Source of the DNA: Cryobacterium glaciale
Lineage (GTDB): Bacteria > Actinomycetota > Actinomycetes > Actinomycetales > Microbacteriaceae
DNA: 64,000 bases
Direction: 5' to 3'
NCBI RefSeq assembly: GCF_004402535.1
Contig: NZ_SOEY01000020.1
Span: forward strand, 1 to 64,000
A program made the translations under genes and the position numbers. Below are positions 16,787-24,472 of the stretch, one piece after another. Under the pieces are notes generated by a model. It did not search any database. It saw only the letters and a list, made by a program, of their open reading frames with translations, and had not been told where the DNA came from. Numbering within the stretch: the stretch's first letter is position 1; every line of letters starts with the position of its first letter.

Positions 16787-17224
16787 CTACTCGATTGATC
16801 GATGGATCAATCGGGACAAGACGATCGCGCTGCGGGTGTGGTCAACGTTGGGAGCCAGGCGCACCTTTTCGAGCGCCGCCTCCAGCCCCGGAATGTCGCG
16901 CGCGCGAATGTGCACCATGGCGTCGGCGCTGCCGGTGACGGTCCCCGCATCGACGACTTCTGGCACACCGGAGAGAATGCGCAGCAATTCGTCGGGCGCA
17001 ACGGTGCCCCGGCAGAACAGCTCGACGTAGGCTTCCGTGCTCATGCCGTCGACGGCCGGGTCGACCTGAATGGTGAAGCTGCGAATGACCTTATCGGCCA
17101 CGAGCCGGTCGACACGGCGTTTTACAGCGGATGCTGACAGCCCCACCACCGAGCCGATGTCACCATAGCCGGCGCGCGCGTTCTGGCGCAGCAGGTCGAG
17201 AATGCTGTGATCGAGGTTGTCCAT
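16787..17224 (-). CDS. Lrp/AsnC-family transcriptional regulator
   Basis: A 145-residue Lrp/AsnC protein. The helix-turn-helix is at residues 4-50 (LDHSILDLLRQNARAGYGDIG then LSASAVKRRVDRL). The RAM ligand-binding domain follows, with GTVTGSADAMVHIRARD. The gene is divergent from the amidinohydrolase-ornithine aminotransferase operon, so it probably controls it in response to an amino acid such as arginine or ornithine. That role is inferred from context; Lrp family members commonly sense such effectors. Confidence 0.9.
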   Translation of the reverse strand: MDNLDHSILDLLRQNARAGYGDIGSVVGLSASAVKRRVDRLVADKVIRSFTIQVDPAVDGMSTEAYVELFCRGTVAPDELLRILSGVPEVVDAGTVTGSADAMVHIRARDIPGLEAALEKVRLAPNVDHTRSAIVLSRLIHRSIE

Positions 17225-17450
17225 GGGGCGAGTCTAGGGGGCGGCCCGACGTAAAATTGCGTTCGTACCGAACATCTCGAAGATTTTTTGCGCAGATCAG
17301 CGTGAAACGTTGAATCATGCTGTGTGAGACTGAGGGTGGCGTTCCGGAACGATCAGTAGTTGGTCGTGCCGGGCTCTCGTGAGCGACCTGGTCCGCCATT
17401 CACCCCGAGTTTCGCCGGTCGACAGGCCCGCGGATCCCCGAAGGAGCCTC
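17225..17450. promoter_or_regulatory. Divergent Lrp / amidinohydrolase promoter region
   Basis: This 226-bp gap holds no gene. It contains the small palindrome GTTCG-TAC-CGAAC at 17261-17273 and two TTGCG words (17257-17263 area and 17287-17292 area), a plausible Lrp contact region. AAGGAGCCTC directly precedes the ATG at 17451. No promoter boxes are assigned. Confidence 0.4.
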
Positions 17451-18305
17451 ATGTCGATCGACTCAGCCACCCCCGTTCGAGCCGTTGAAGGCGCCGTTCC
17501 CGTGCGCACCGCCACCAAACGCACCGTGCTCATGTGCAAGCCGCAGTTCTTCACCGTGGTGTACCGCATCAACCCGTGGATGGACCCGGCCCTGCCCACC
17601 GACACCTCGCTCGCCGTCACGCAGTGGCAGACCCTCTACGACACCTACGTCGGTCTCGGCTTCGACGTGCAGCTGATCGATCCGATTGACGGCCTGCCCG
17701 ACATGGTCTACGCGGCCAACGGCGGCTTCGTCATCGACAACCAGGCCTACGGCGCCAAATTCACCCACGTGCAGCGCCAGCCAGAAGGCCCCGCCTACAT
17801 GGACTGGTTCGGCGCCAACGGCTTCGACGTGCGCGTGCCCGTCGAGACCAATGAGGGCGAGGGCGACTTTCTGCTGGTCGGCGACGTCATCCTGGCCGGA
17901 ACCGGCTTTCGCAGCGACTCGAACAGCCACGCCGAACTCTCAGCCATCGCTGGCCGCCCGGTTATCACCCTGCGCCTGGTCAACCCGAGTTTCTACCACC
18001 TCGACACCGCCGTCGCCGTGCTCGATGACACGAACATCGCCTACCTGCCGAGCGCCTTTGACGCGCCGAGCCTCGCGATTCTGCAGGAACGCTACCCCGA
18101 CGCGGTCATCGTCACCGAAGAGGATGCCGCCATCCTCGGCCTCAACTCCTACTCCGACGGCTACAACGTCGTCATCGCGGCCCGCGCCAAGGACTTCGAG
18201 CGCCAGCTGCGCGTGCGCGGCTACAACCCGATCGGCGTCGACCTGTCCGAACTGCTGCTCGGCGGCGGCGGGGTCAAATGCTGCACGCTCGAACTGCGCC
18301 GATGA
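17451..18305 (+). CDS. DDAH-family amidinohydrolase (dimethylargininase-like)
   Basis: A 284-residue guanidine-modifying enzyme. Substrate-binding and catalytic landmarks are MCKPQFFTVVYRINPWM near the N-terminus, YAANGGFVID, EGEGDFLLVGD, the catalytic histidine in SFYHLDTAVAVLDD and the nucleophilic cysteine in GGGGVKCCTLELRR at the C-terminus. Such enzymes hydrolyse dimethylarginine or a related guanidino compound to citrulline, or act as arginine deiminase/dihydrolase variants. Pairing with rocD and an Lrp regulator points to arginine-ornithine catabolism. The exact substrate cannot be read from the sequence. ATG 17451 is chosen because AAGGAG precedes it; an upstream in-frame start at 17379 lacks such a site. 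Confidence 0.87.
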   Translation: MSIDSATPVRAVEGAVPVRTATKRTVLMCKPQFFTVVYRINPWMDPALPTDTSLAVTQWQTLYDTYVGLGFDVQLIDPIDGLPDMVYAANGGFVIDNQAYGAKFTHVQRQPEGPAYMDWFGANGFDVRVPVETNEGEGDFLLVGDVILAGTGFRSDSNSHAELSAIAGRPVITLRLVNPSFYHLDTAVAVLDDTNIAYLPSAFDAPSLAILQERYPDAVIVTEEDAAILGLNSYSDGYNVVIAARAKDFERQLRVRGYNPIGVDLSELLLGGGGVKCCTLELRR

Positions 18306-18355
18306 CCGCGCCCATCAAGACAGCGCCCGCGACGACCAACCTGAAGGAGCACGAC

Positions 18356-19621
18356 ATGACCACGAACCTGACCGACGCGCAGGCCGTAGCCGCCGCATCC
18401 GTTTCGCCTGCTGCCGCTGCCCTCATCGCCCAGGAGAGCGCGCACGCCGCACACAATTACCACCCGCTCGAGGTGGTCGTGGCGTCCGGCGACGGCGCCT
18501 GGGTGACGGATGTCGCGGGTCACCGCTACCTGGACTGCCTCGCCGCGTACTCCGCCGTGAACTTCGGGCACTCCAACCCGGTACTGCAGGGCGCCGCCCG
18601 CGCGCAGCTGGGCCGCATCACGCTCACCAGCCGGGCGTTCTACAACGACCAGCTCGGCCCGTTCGTGACCGCGCTGGCCGAACTCGCCGGCAAAGACATG
18701 GTGTTGCCGATGAACACCGGCGCGGAAGCGGTGGAATCCGGCATCAAAGTGGCCCGCGCCTGGGGTTACCGGGTCAAGGGCGTTGCGCCCGACCAGGCCA
18801 ATATCATCGTCGCCGCCGGCAACTTTCACGGCCGCACGACCACCATCATCAGCTTCTCCGACGACGAGTCGGCCCGCGCCGACTTCGGCCCGTTCACGCC
18901 GGGTTTTCGCACCGTGCCCTACGGCGATGCCGCCGCGCTCGAAGCCGCGATCGACGAGAACACCGTGGCCGTGCTGCTCGAACCGATCCAGGGCGAGGCC
19001 GGAATCGTCGTACCGCCGGCAGCGTATCTGCCCGCAGTACGCGAGATCACCACGCGGCTGAATGTGTTGTTCATCGCCGATGAGATCCAGTCTGGCCTCG
19101 GCCGCACCGGTTCGACCTTCGCCTGCGACCTGGTGGGAGTCGTGCCCGACCTCTACCTGCTCGGCAAGGCCCTCGGCGGCGGCATCGTGCCCGTCTCTGC
19201 CGTGGTCGGCAACGCCGACATCCTCGGGGTGCTGCACCCGGGCGAGCACGGCTCGACCTTCGGCGGCAACCCGCTCGCCGCGGCCGTCGGCCTCGCCGTG
19301 GTGAAAATGCTGGCCACCGGCGAATACCAGCAGCGCGCGACCGAGCTCGGCGCCCGCCTGCACGCCGGGCTCTCCGCACTGATCGGCCACGGCGTGATCG
19401 CCGTTCGCGGCGTGGGACTCTGGGCCGGCATCGACATCGACCCGTCGCTCGCGCCCGGCCGGGTGGTCTGCGAGGCGCTCCTCGCCCGCGGGGTGCTCGC
19501 CAAGGACACGCACGGTTCGACCATTCGTCTCGCGCCACCGATCGTGGTTTCGGCGGAGGACGTGGACTGGGCCGTCGAGCAGCTGCGCCTCGTGCTCGAG
19601 GACCTCGCGGCAGCGAGGTAG
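18356..19621 (+). CDS. rocD: Ornithine aminotransferase
   Basis: A 421-residue class III PLP aminotransferase converting ornithine and 2-oxoglutarate to glutamate-5-semialdehyde and glutamate. Visible motifs are LDCLAAYSAVNFGHSNP, PMNTGAEAVESGIK, EPIQGEAGIVVPP, FIADEIQSGLGRTG and the PLP lysine in LLGKALGGGIVPVSAV. Glutamate semialdehyde is the substrate of the second PutA domain, linking this operon to proline catabolism at 5-8.6 kb. ATG 18356 has AAGGAG at 18344-18349. An in-frame ATG at 18302 overlaps the upstream stop and would add 18 residues, so it remains possible. Confidence 0.93.
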   Translation: MTTNLTDAQAVAAASVSPAAAALIAQESAHAAHNYHPLEVVVASGDGAWVTDVAGHRYLDCLAAYSAVNFGHSNPVLQGAARAQLGRITLTSRAFYNDQLGPFVTALAELAGKDMVLPMNTGAEAVESGIKVARAWGYRVKGVAPDQANIIVAAGNFHGRTTTIISFSDDESARADFGPFTPGFRTVPYGDAAALEAAIDENTVAVLLEPIQGEAGIVVPPAAYLPAVREITTRLNVLFIADEIQSGLGRTGSTFACDLVGVVPDLYLLGKALGGGIVPVSAVVGNADILGVLHPGEHGSTFGGNPLAAAVGLAVVKMLATGEYQQRATELGARLHAGLSALIGHGVIAVRGVGLWAGIDIDPSLAPGRVVCEALLARGVLAKDTHGSTIRLAPPIVVSAEDVDWAVEQLRLVLEDLAAAR

Positions 19622-19652
19622 GTTCCCGCCTCTTCATGACGGTGCTCGAAAC

Positions 19653-19688
19653 GGGTGCGCGCTGCGTCGGTTACCGTAGCGCGCACCC
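19653..19688 (+). terminator. Hairpin downstream of rocD
   Basis: GGGTGCGCGCT (19653-19663) and AGCGCGCACCC (19678-19688) are perfect 11-bp arms around a 14-base loop, 31 bp after the rocD stop. No T-run follows, so intrinsic termination is likely but not certain. Confidence 0.6.
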
Positions 19689-19753
19689 ATTCGGGCGCGG
19701 TCACGCGCGCTGGCTGCTCGTACCCGGTCCGTGCCACATGCGCCCGCTGCCCC

Positions 19754-19780
19754 TGTACCACTCATGGACACAGTGGTACA
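19754..19780. promoter_or_regulatory. Operator of the PIN-domain toxin-antitoxin operon
   Basis: TGTACCACT (19754-19762) and AGTGGTACA (19772-19780) form a perfect 9-bp inverted repeat with a 9-bp spacer. The right arm ends 8 bp before the antitoxin ATG at 19789. This is the usual place for autorepression by an antitoxin-toxin complex. Confidence 0.75.
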
Positions 19781-19788
19781 CTTTTCGC

Positions 19789-20058
19789 ATGCCAACCGTA
19801 CGCCGTCGATACCAGGTCACCGAGACCGACGGTGTGCAGCGCGCCCTCGATGAGGCTGTGAAACAGTGGCCGACAGAACCGCGGTCGCGCCTCATCGTCC
19901 GCGTCATCCAGGCCGGCGGTGATGCGCTCGCCGAGCGGGAACGCTCCAGGGCAGGTCTCGAATCCCGCCGCCGCGCGGCCGCGCGGGTCGGCGGCAGCTA
20001 TCCGCGGGCCTTCGGAGCGGGATACCTCGCCGGCCTGCGTGACGACTGGCCGGAATGA
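19789..20058 (+). CDS. Antitoxin of a VapBC-like module
   Basis: An 89-residue basic, helical protein with the N-terminal segment TVRRRYQVTETDGVQRALDEAV and an Arg/Ala-rich middle (ERSRAGLESRRRAAAR). It sits directly before a PIN-domain toxin gene, overlapping it by 4 bp (ATGA at 20055-20058), and directly after a perfect operator palindrome. I do not recognise the exact antitoxin family; ribbon-helix-helix is plausible for the N-terminus. The in-frame opening upstream (from 19636) covers the operator and the rocD terminator and is not used as the start. Confidence 0.75.
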   Translation: MPTVRRRYQVTETDGVQRALDEAVKQWPTEPRSRLIVRVIQAGGDALAERERSRAGLESRRRAAARVGGSYPRAFGAGYLAGLRDDWPE

Positions 20059-20474
20059 TCGTTCTCGATGCCAGCGTCGTCATCGCCTTCCTCGACCCCG
20101 GCGACGCGCATCACGATGCCGCACAATCATTGATCGTCGGCGAACTCGGCAAATCCGACGAATCGGTGAGTGGCTTCGCGCTGCATCCCCTCACCCTTGC
20201 CGAGATTCTTGTTGGCGGTGTGCGGGTTGGTCGCGCCCACCAGCTGCTCGCTGATCTTCGATCCGTCGGAATTGTGCCGATCCCCTCCCCGCCTGACGAG
20301 CCACTGTTGCTCGCCGAACTGCGCACAACGACCGGCCTGAAAATGCCGGACTGCTGCGTGCTGGTCGTAGCCCTGGCGCAGTCGGCGCCCCTGGCGACCT
20401 TTGATTCTCGACTTGCCCGCGCCGCGCTGGCGCTCGGCCTGCGCGTGCTGCCCCAAGCGGATGCCCCCGCGTGA
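20055..20474 (+). CDS. vapC: PIN-domain ribonuclease toxin (VapC-like)
   Basis: A 139-residue PIN-domain protein. The conserved acidic residues are visible: Asp5 in IVLDASVVIAFLD, Glu in LTLAEILVGG (near 52), Asp in MPDCCVLVVAL (near 98) and Asp in ATFDSRLARAA (near 117). VapC toxins cleave tRNA or other RNA with Mg2+ and are held inactive by the antitoxin encoded just upstream. Coupled start (ATGA) and the operator support an active type II module. The target RNA cannot be inferred. Confidence 0.88.
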   Translation: MIVLDASVVIAFLDPGDAHHDAAQSLIVGELGKSDESVSGFALHPLTLAEILVGGVRVGRAHQLLADLRSVGIVPIPSPPDEPLLLAELRTTTGLKMPDCCVLVVALAQSAPLATFDSRLARAALALGLRVLPQADAPA

Positions 20475-20519
20475 CGGTTTGCCTCGGACGCACTCTCAGG
20501 CGGCTCTAGGCTGAAGGGC

Positions 20520-21482
20520 ATGTACACCGACCTGCCCGAAGCCGAACTCCGCGCCTATCGCAGCGGTCAGGCCGACCCGTCCGACTTCGACGCGTTCTGG
20601 GCCAACACACTCGCCGAGGCCGAGCTGTACCCGCTCAATGTCACGGCCTCGAAGGTCGACGCCGGGCTGAGCACCCTCGATGTGTTCGACGTGACCTTCG
20701 CCGGCTTCGGCGGGCAGCCGATCAAGGCCTGGCTGCGCGTGCCTGCCGGGGCTGGCGGTCCCTTGCCGACCATCGTGCAGTTTCACGGCTATGGCCGGGG
20801 ACGCGGGCAGGCTTTCGAGAATCTGCTGTGGGCATCCGCCGGTTTCGCGCACTTCGAGATGGACCTGCGCGGTCAGGGCTACGGCGGCAGCACCGGAGAC
20901 ACCGCCGATGACGCCGGGAGTGGCCCGCAGGTGCCCGGGTTTTTGACCCGCGGCATCGATTCTCGCGAGACCTACTATTACCGCCGGTTGTTCACCGACG
21001 CCGTGCGCGCCGTCGCGGCGGCTCGCAGTCTGACGCTCGTCGACGAAGCCCGGGTCGGCGTGACCGGCACGAGTCAGGGCGGTGGCATCGCGCTCGCCGT
21101 GGCCGGGCTGGTTCCCGACCTTTCCGCCGTGGTCGCGCGGGTGCCGTTTCTCTGCGACTTTCCGCGCGCATCCGTCATTACCGACGCGCTGCCGTACCGC
21201 GAGCTGGGCCAGTATCTTGCGACCAATCGGCTGAAGGTAGCGCGGGTGCACGATGTTCTGTCCTACTTCGACGGCGTCAACTTCGCCAAGCGCGCGACCG
21301 CGCCGGTGACCATGACGGCGGCACTGATGGATCCGATCTGCCCGCCGTCGACCGTGTTTGCGGCCTACAACAACTATGCCGGTCCCAAGCAGATCACGGT
21401 CTGGCCGTACAACGGGCACGAGGGCGGCGCCTGGGAGGACGACGCCCTCGCCCTGCGGGAGTTCCGCGAGCACCTGGCCTGA
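20520..21482 (+). CDS. Acetyl xylan esterase / cephalosporin-C deacetylase (CE7 family)
   Basis: A 320-residue alpha/beta-hydrolase of carbohydrate esterase family 7. Diagnostic motifs are the RGQG segment (DLRGQGYGGSTGD, about residue 117), the serine nucleophile in GVTGTSQGGGIALA and the histidine in YNGHEGG near the C-terminus. The aspartate is expected in TAALMDPICPPST. No signal peptide is seen, so it is cytoplasmic and probably removes acetyl groups from imported xylo-oligosaccharides. It lies alone between two toxin-antitoxin modules. Confidence 0.92.
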   Translation: MYTDLPEAELRAYRSGQADPSDFDAFWANTLAEAELYPLNVTASKVDAGLSTLDVFDVTFAGFGGQPIKAWLRVPAGAGGPLPTIVQFHGYGRGRGQAFENLLWASAGFAHFEMDLRGQGYGGSTGDTADDAGSGPQVPGFLTRGIDSRETYYYRRLFTDAVRAVAAARSLTLVDEARVGVTGTSQGGGIALAVAGLVPDLSAVVARVPFLCDFPRASVITDALPYRELGQYLATNRLKVARVHDVLSYFDGVNFAKRATAPVTMTAALMDPICPPSTVFAAYNNYAGPKQITVWPYNGHEGGAWEDDALALREFREHLA

Positions 21483-21534
21483 GCTCGTCTTGAGCGGATG
21501 CTTTGCACCGGCTGGCGAGATAATTCTCCACGTT

Positions 21535-21553
21535 TGGTACTGAAGTGATACCA
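21535..21553. promoter_or_regulatory. Candidate operator of the Doc-like toxin-antitoxin operon
   Basis: TGGTA (21535-21539) and TACCA (21549-21553) form an inverted repeat with a 9-bp spacer, 7 bp before the antitoxin ATG at 21561. It has the same spacer length and core (GGTA..TACC) as the palindrome before the PIN-domain module, but shorter arms. Confidence 0.5.
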
Positions 21554-21560
21554 TTCGTGC

Positions 21561-21767
21561 ATGGCCATGACCGTGCGACTTCCCCAAGAACTCGATTCAG
21601 CGCTCGAAGCGATTGCGCGCCAGCGGCATATCTCGAAACACGCTGCGCTTATTGAGGCGGCCGACCGGTTCGTGCGTCAGGAATCGAAGACGGAACGCGT
21701 ATTAGCGAGTGTCGACGAGACGACTCGCGACTACGCCGACCTTCTGCAAAAACTCGAAGACGCCTAA
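21561..21767 (+). CDS. Ribbon-helix-helix antitoxin
   Basis: A 68-residue protein beginning MAMTVRLPQELDSALEAIA, a typical CopG/Arc-type beta-strand-helix start, then a second helix SKHAALIEAADRFVRQE. The C-terminal third is acidic and probably neutralises the toxin. It precedes a Doc-like gene by 13 bp and follows a short palindrome. The role as antitoxin rests on this pairing. Confidence 0.8.
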   Translation: MAMTVRLPQELDSALEAIARQRHISKHAALIEAADRFVRQESKTERVLASVDETTRDYADLLQKLEDA

Positions 21768-21780
21768 GGCCCGACTCGAT

Positions 21781-22152
21781 ATGACCGAATACATCGAACC
21801 CGAACAGGCCGTTGCAACGGTCGCTCACCTCGGGCTGCATATTCGAGACAAGGGGCTGCTATTCTCCGCGCTGGCCCGACCGGCAGCGAGCATGTTCGGT
21901 GAAGACGCCTACGTCACCCTTGAGCTCAAAGCGGCCGCACTGTTCTCCTCGCTGGCCCAGAATCACCCATTGTTCGATGACAAACGCCTGTCATGGATTC
22001 TCACCCTGGCATTTCTGAGGCTCAACGGGTTTCGTGTGGTCATGCCCACCGACGAGGCTTTCGCGCTCGTGCTCGCCGTGGCGCAGAGCGAAAAAGACCT
22101 CGATGAGATCGCTGCGGTTCTCCGCCGGCATCTCGTGCCGGCGGCGGACTGA
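21781..22152 (+). CDS. doc: Doc-like (death-on-curing, Fic fold) toxin with altered catalytic motif
   Basis: A 123-residue protein of the Doc branch of the Fic family, with MTEYIEPEQAV at the start and FLRLNGFRVV late, both typical. Doc proteins phosphorylate EF-Tu; Fic relatives AMPylate proteins. The canonical catalytic loop HxFxDGNKR is here NHPLFDDKRLSW (histidine codon 21964-21966). One residue is missing, so the glycine-asparagine pair is replaced by a single aspartate. This equals an in-frame 3-base loss. The toxin may be inactive or have altered activity. The rest of the protein is full length. Confidence 0.82.
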   Translation: MTEYIEPEQAVATVAHLGLHIRDKGLLFSALARPAASMFGEDAYVTLELKAAALFSSLAQNHPLFDDKRLSWILTLAFLRLNGFRVVMPTDEAFALVLAVAQSEKDLDEIAAVLRRHLVPAAD

Positions 22153-22221
22153 CTTGGTCCCTACTGCGCCGGGGTCGCCTATTTCGGCGCGCATTTCACC
22201 GGCGTGCCGGTGACGGCAGCG

Positions 22222-23526
22222 TCATGCTCTGACGCTCGCCTTTCGCACGGGAGACTTACGCACCGGAACCGCCTCGGCCGCGGCAACCAGCGGCGCTGCG
22301 ACCGGCTGCAGCCGGGACAGCTGCGTCACGTGGCCGGGGTTCAGCTCCTCGAGCGCATTCACGCCAAGCAGGCGCATGGTGCGGGCCACCTGCTCCGACA
22401 GGATCGCAATCGTGCGATCGACCCCGGCCTCGCCCCCGGCCATGAGCCCATAGAGGTAGGCGCGGCCGATCATCGTGAAGCGGGCGCCGAGGGCGATCGA
22501 GGCCACCACGTCGGCCCCCGACATGATGCCCGTGTCGAGGTGAATCTCGGTGTGGGCGCCGACCTCACGGGCGACCTGCGGCAGCAGGCGGAACGGAATC
22601 GGTGCGCGGTCGAGCTGGCGGCCGCCGTGGTTCGACAGGGTGATGCCGTCCACACCGAGATCGACGAGGCGCTTGGCGTCGTCGAGGTTCTGCACGCCCT
22701 TGACGACGACCTTGCCCGGCCATTGCGCCTTGATCCAGGCGAGGTCCTCGAAGTCCACCGTCGGGTCGAACATGGTGTCAAGCAGGTCGGCGACGGTGCC
22801 GCTCCACCGGTCCAGGCTCGCGAAGGAGAGCGGTTCGGTGGTCAGAAAGTTGATCCACCATTCCGGGCGCGGCAGCGCGTTGACGACGGTGCCGAGGGTG
22901 AGCGCCGGCGGAATCGAGAAGCCATTGCGCTTGTCGCGCAGGCGGGCGCCGGCGACGGGCACGTCGACGGTCACCAGCAGGGTGTCGTACCCGGCCTTGG
23001 CGGCCCGGTCGACGAGCGCCATCGAACGGTCGCGATCCTTCCACATGTACAGCTGGAACCAGTTGCGGCCGTTCGGGTTGGCGGCCTTGACATCTTCGAT
23101 CGAGGTCGTGCCCATCGTCGACAGCGCGAACGGAATACCGGCGCGGGCCGCGGCGTGCGCCCCGGCGATTTCGCCCTCGGTTTGCATCATCCGGGTGAAG
23201 CCGGTGGGCGCGATGCCGAAGGGCTGCGAAACCGGGGAGCCGAGCACGTCCCAGCCGGTTGACACGGTTGACACGTCGCGCAGAATCGACGGGTGGAACT
23301 CGATGTCTTCGAAGGCCTGACGAGCCCGTCCGAGCGAGATCTCGGCCTCGGCGGCGCCCTCGGTGTAGTCGAACGCCGCCTTCGGTGTGCGCTTCTTGGC
23401 GATGGCGCGCAGGTCGTTGATCGTGAGGGCGCCGTCGAGGCGCCGCTTCTTCGCGTTGAGCTCCGGTGTCTTGAACTTCATCAGCGGGGCGAGGTCTTTG
23501 ATCCTGGGGATGCGTCGTTGAACCAT
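22222..23526 (-). CDS. lldD: FMN-dependent L-lactate dehydrogenase (LldD type)
   Basis: A 434-residue alpha-hydroxyacid dehydrogenase that oxidises L-lactate to pyruvate and passes electrons to the respiratory chain. FMN-barrel features are [42 protein letters not shown] and the active-site [13 protein letters not shown] (catalytic histidine), then [21 protein letters not shown] 23526 is taken as start because the homologous region begins there. The regulator gene ends 7 bp upstream, so the two are co-transcribed. Related glycolate or mandelate enzymes are possible, but length and context favour lactate. Confidence 0.9.
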   Translation of the reverse strand: MVQRRIPRIKDLAPLMKFKTPELNAKKRRLDGALTINDLRAIAKKRTPKAAFDYTEGAAEAEISLGRARQAFEDIEFHPSILRDVSTVSTGWDVLGSPVSQPFGIAPTGFTRMMQTEGEIAGAHAAARAGIPFALSTMGTTSIEDVKAANPNGRNWFQLYMWKDRDRSMALVDRAAKAGYDTLLVTVDVPVAGARLRDKRNGFSIPPALTLGTVVNALPRPEWWINFLTTEPLSFASLDRWSGTVADLLDTMFDPTVDFEDLAWIKAQWPGKVVVKGVQNLDDAKRLVDLGVDGITLSNHGGRQLDRAPIPFRLLPQVAREVGAHTEIHLDTGIMSGADVVASIALGARFTMIGRAYLYGLMAGGEAGVDRTIAILSEQVARTMRLLGVNALEELNPGHVTQLSRLQPVAAPLVAAAEAVPVRKSPVRKASVRA

Positions 23527-23533
23527 GATCGTC

Positions 23534-24274
23534 CTATCGTGTCGTGGGGCTGGCAGTGGTGGATGAAGCGGAAGTGAGGTGGGTCTCGGCGTAATACCCC
23601 GTGATGTGGGCGTGCACGGCGAGGCGGGCGGCATCCGCTTGACCGGCCAGAATGGCCGTGAGAATGCCGCGATGCTCGAGCATGAGACGAGCGGATGTCG
23701 CTGGCCAGCTCGCCAGACCCGCCGCGCCCGCCCGCGCGTACCCCTCGATGGCGCTGCGGAGCCCGGCCATGGTGGCCGTGATGACCTGGTTGCCGTTCGC
23801 TTCGGCGAGCGAGAGATGGAACTGGGTGTCGAGGGCGAGGAATTCGGCTTCCGTGAGGGTCTGGGACTCCATCGCGGTGAGGATCTGCTCAGCCGCGGAC
23901 AGGTCGATGACGCCGGTGCCCGAAGCCAGTTCGGCGACGATCGACCCTTCCAGCAGAAGGCGGGTCTCGACGACGTCGGCCACGGCGAACCCCTGCGCCG
24001 CGACCTGCAATCGCATGAGCGCCGACATGCCGCCGCCGGGGCGGGCGACGATGATCGCGCCGGCCGAAGGCCCTGAACCGACGGCGGTGCGGATAAGCCC
24101 CAGCACCTCGAGCACCCTCAGCGCTTCGCGCACGCTCGATCGACCGACGCCGAGGTCGGCGGCGAGGGTGCGTTCGGGCGGCAGGTGATCGCCCGGGCTC
24201 AGCCGCCCCTCGATCAGGTCGCGTTCGACGGCATCGAGCACGGCCTGCCAGGCGCGCGGGATGATCGCGGTCAT
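23534..24274 (-). CDS. GntR-family regulator with FCD domain (LldR/FadR type)
   Basis: A 246-residue regulator. The winged helix is at residues 8-75 ([25 protein letters not shown] then [19 protein letters not shown]). The helical FCD effector domain follows, with [18 protein letters not shown] and metal-binding-type histidines in [15 protein letters not shown] and [10 protein letters not shown]. It lies just upstream of lldD in the same direction and is most likely its lactate-responsive regulator. ATG 24274 is used; the longer frame upstream (to 24463) overlaps non-coding DNA. Confidence 0.9.
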   Translation of the reverse strand: MTAIIPRAWQAVLDAVERDLIEGRLSPGDHLPPERTLAADLGVGRSSVREALRVLEVLGLIRTAVGSGPSAGAIIVARPGGGMSALMRLQVAAQGFAVADVVETRLLLEGSIVAELASGTGVIDLSAAEQILTAMESQTLTEAEFLALDTQFHLSLAEANGNQVITATMAGLRSAIEGYARAGAAGLASWPATSARLMLEHRGILTAILAGQADAARLAVHAHITGYYAETHLTSASSTTASPTTR

Positions 24275-24472
24275 GGGGTCCCTTCGGTCGAAGCGCGGTG
24301 TGGTCTGACCACAGGCTACACGAACTTCCGCAGAGGCGAGATACAGTTTCAGCCAATCCGGGGGGAGGTCCTGACCGCCGCGTGCCGAGTCACCTGCCGG
24401 GTCGCGGGGCGTCACGGTAGCGTTTGCGGTGGCCTGCGACTGGTAGCCTCCAACAGGAAACAAGGGGACCCC

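Noticed and set aside
19636..19788. Longer antitoxin start at 19636
   Set aside because: It would place the rocD hairpin and the 27-bp operator palindrome inside the coding region; the short form at 19789 fits both signals.
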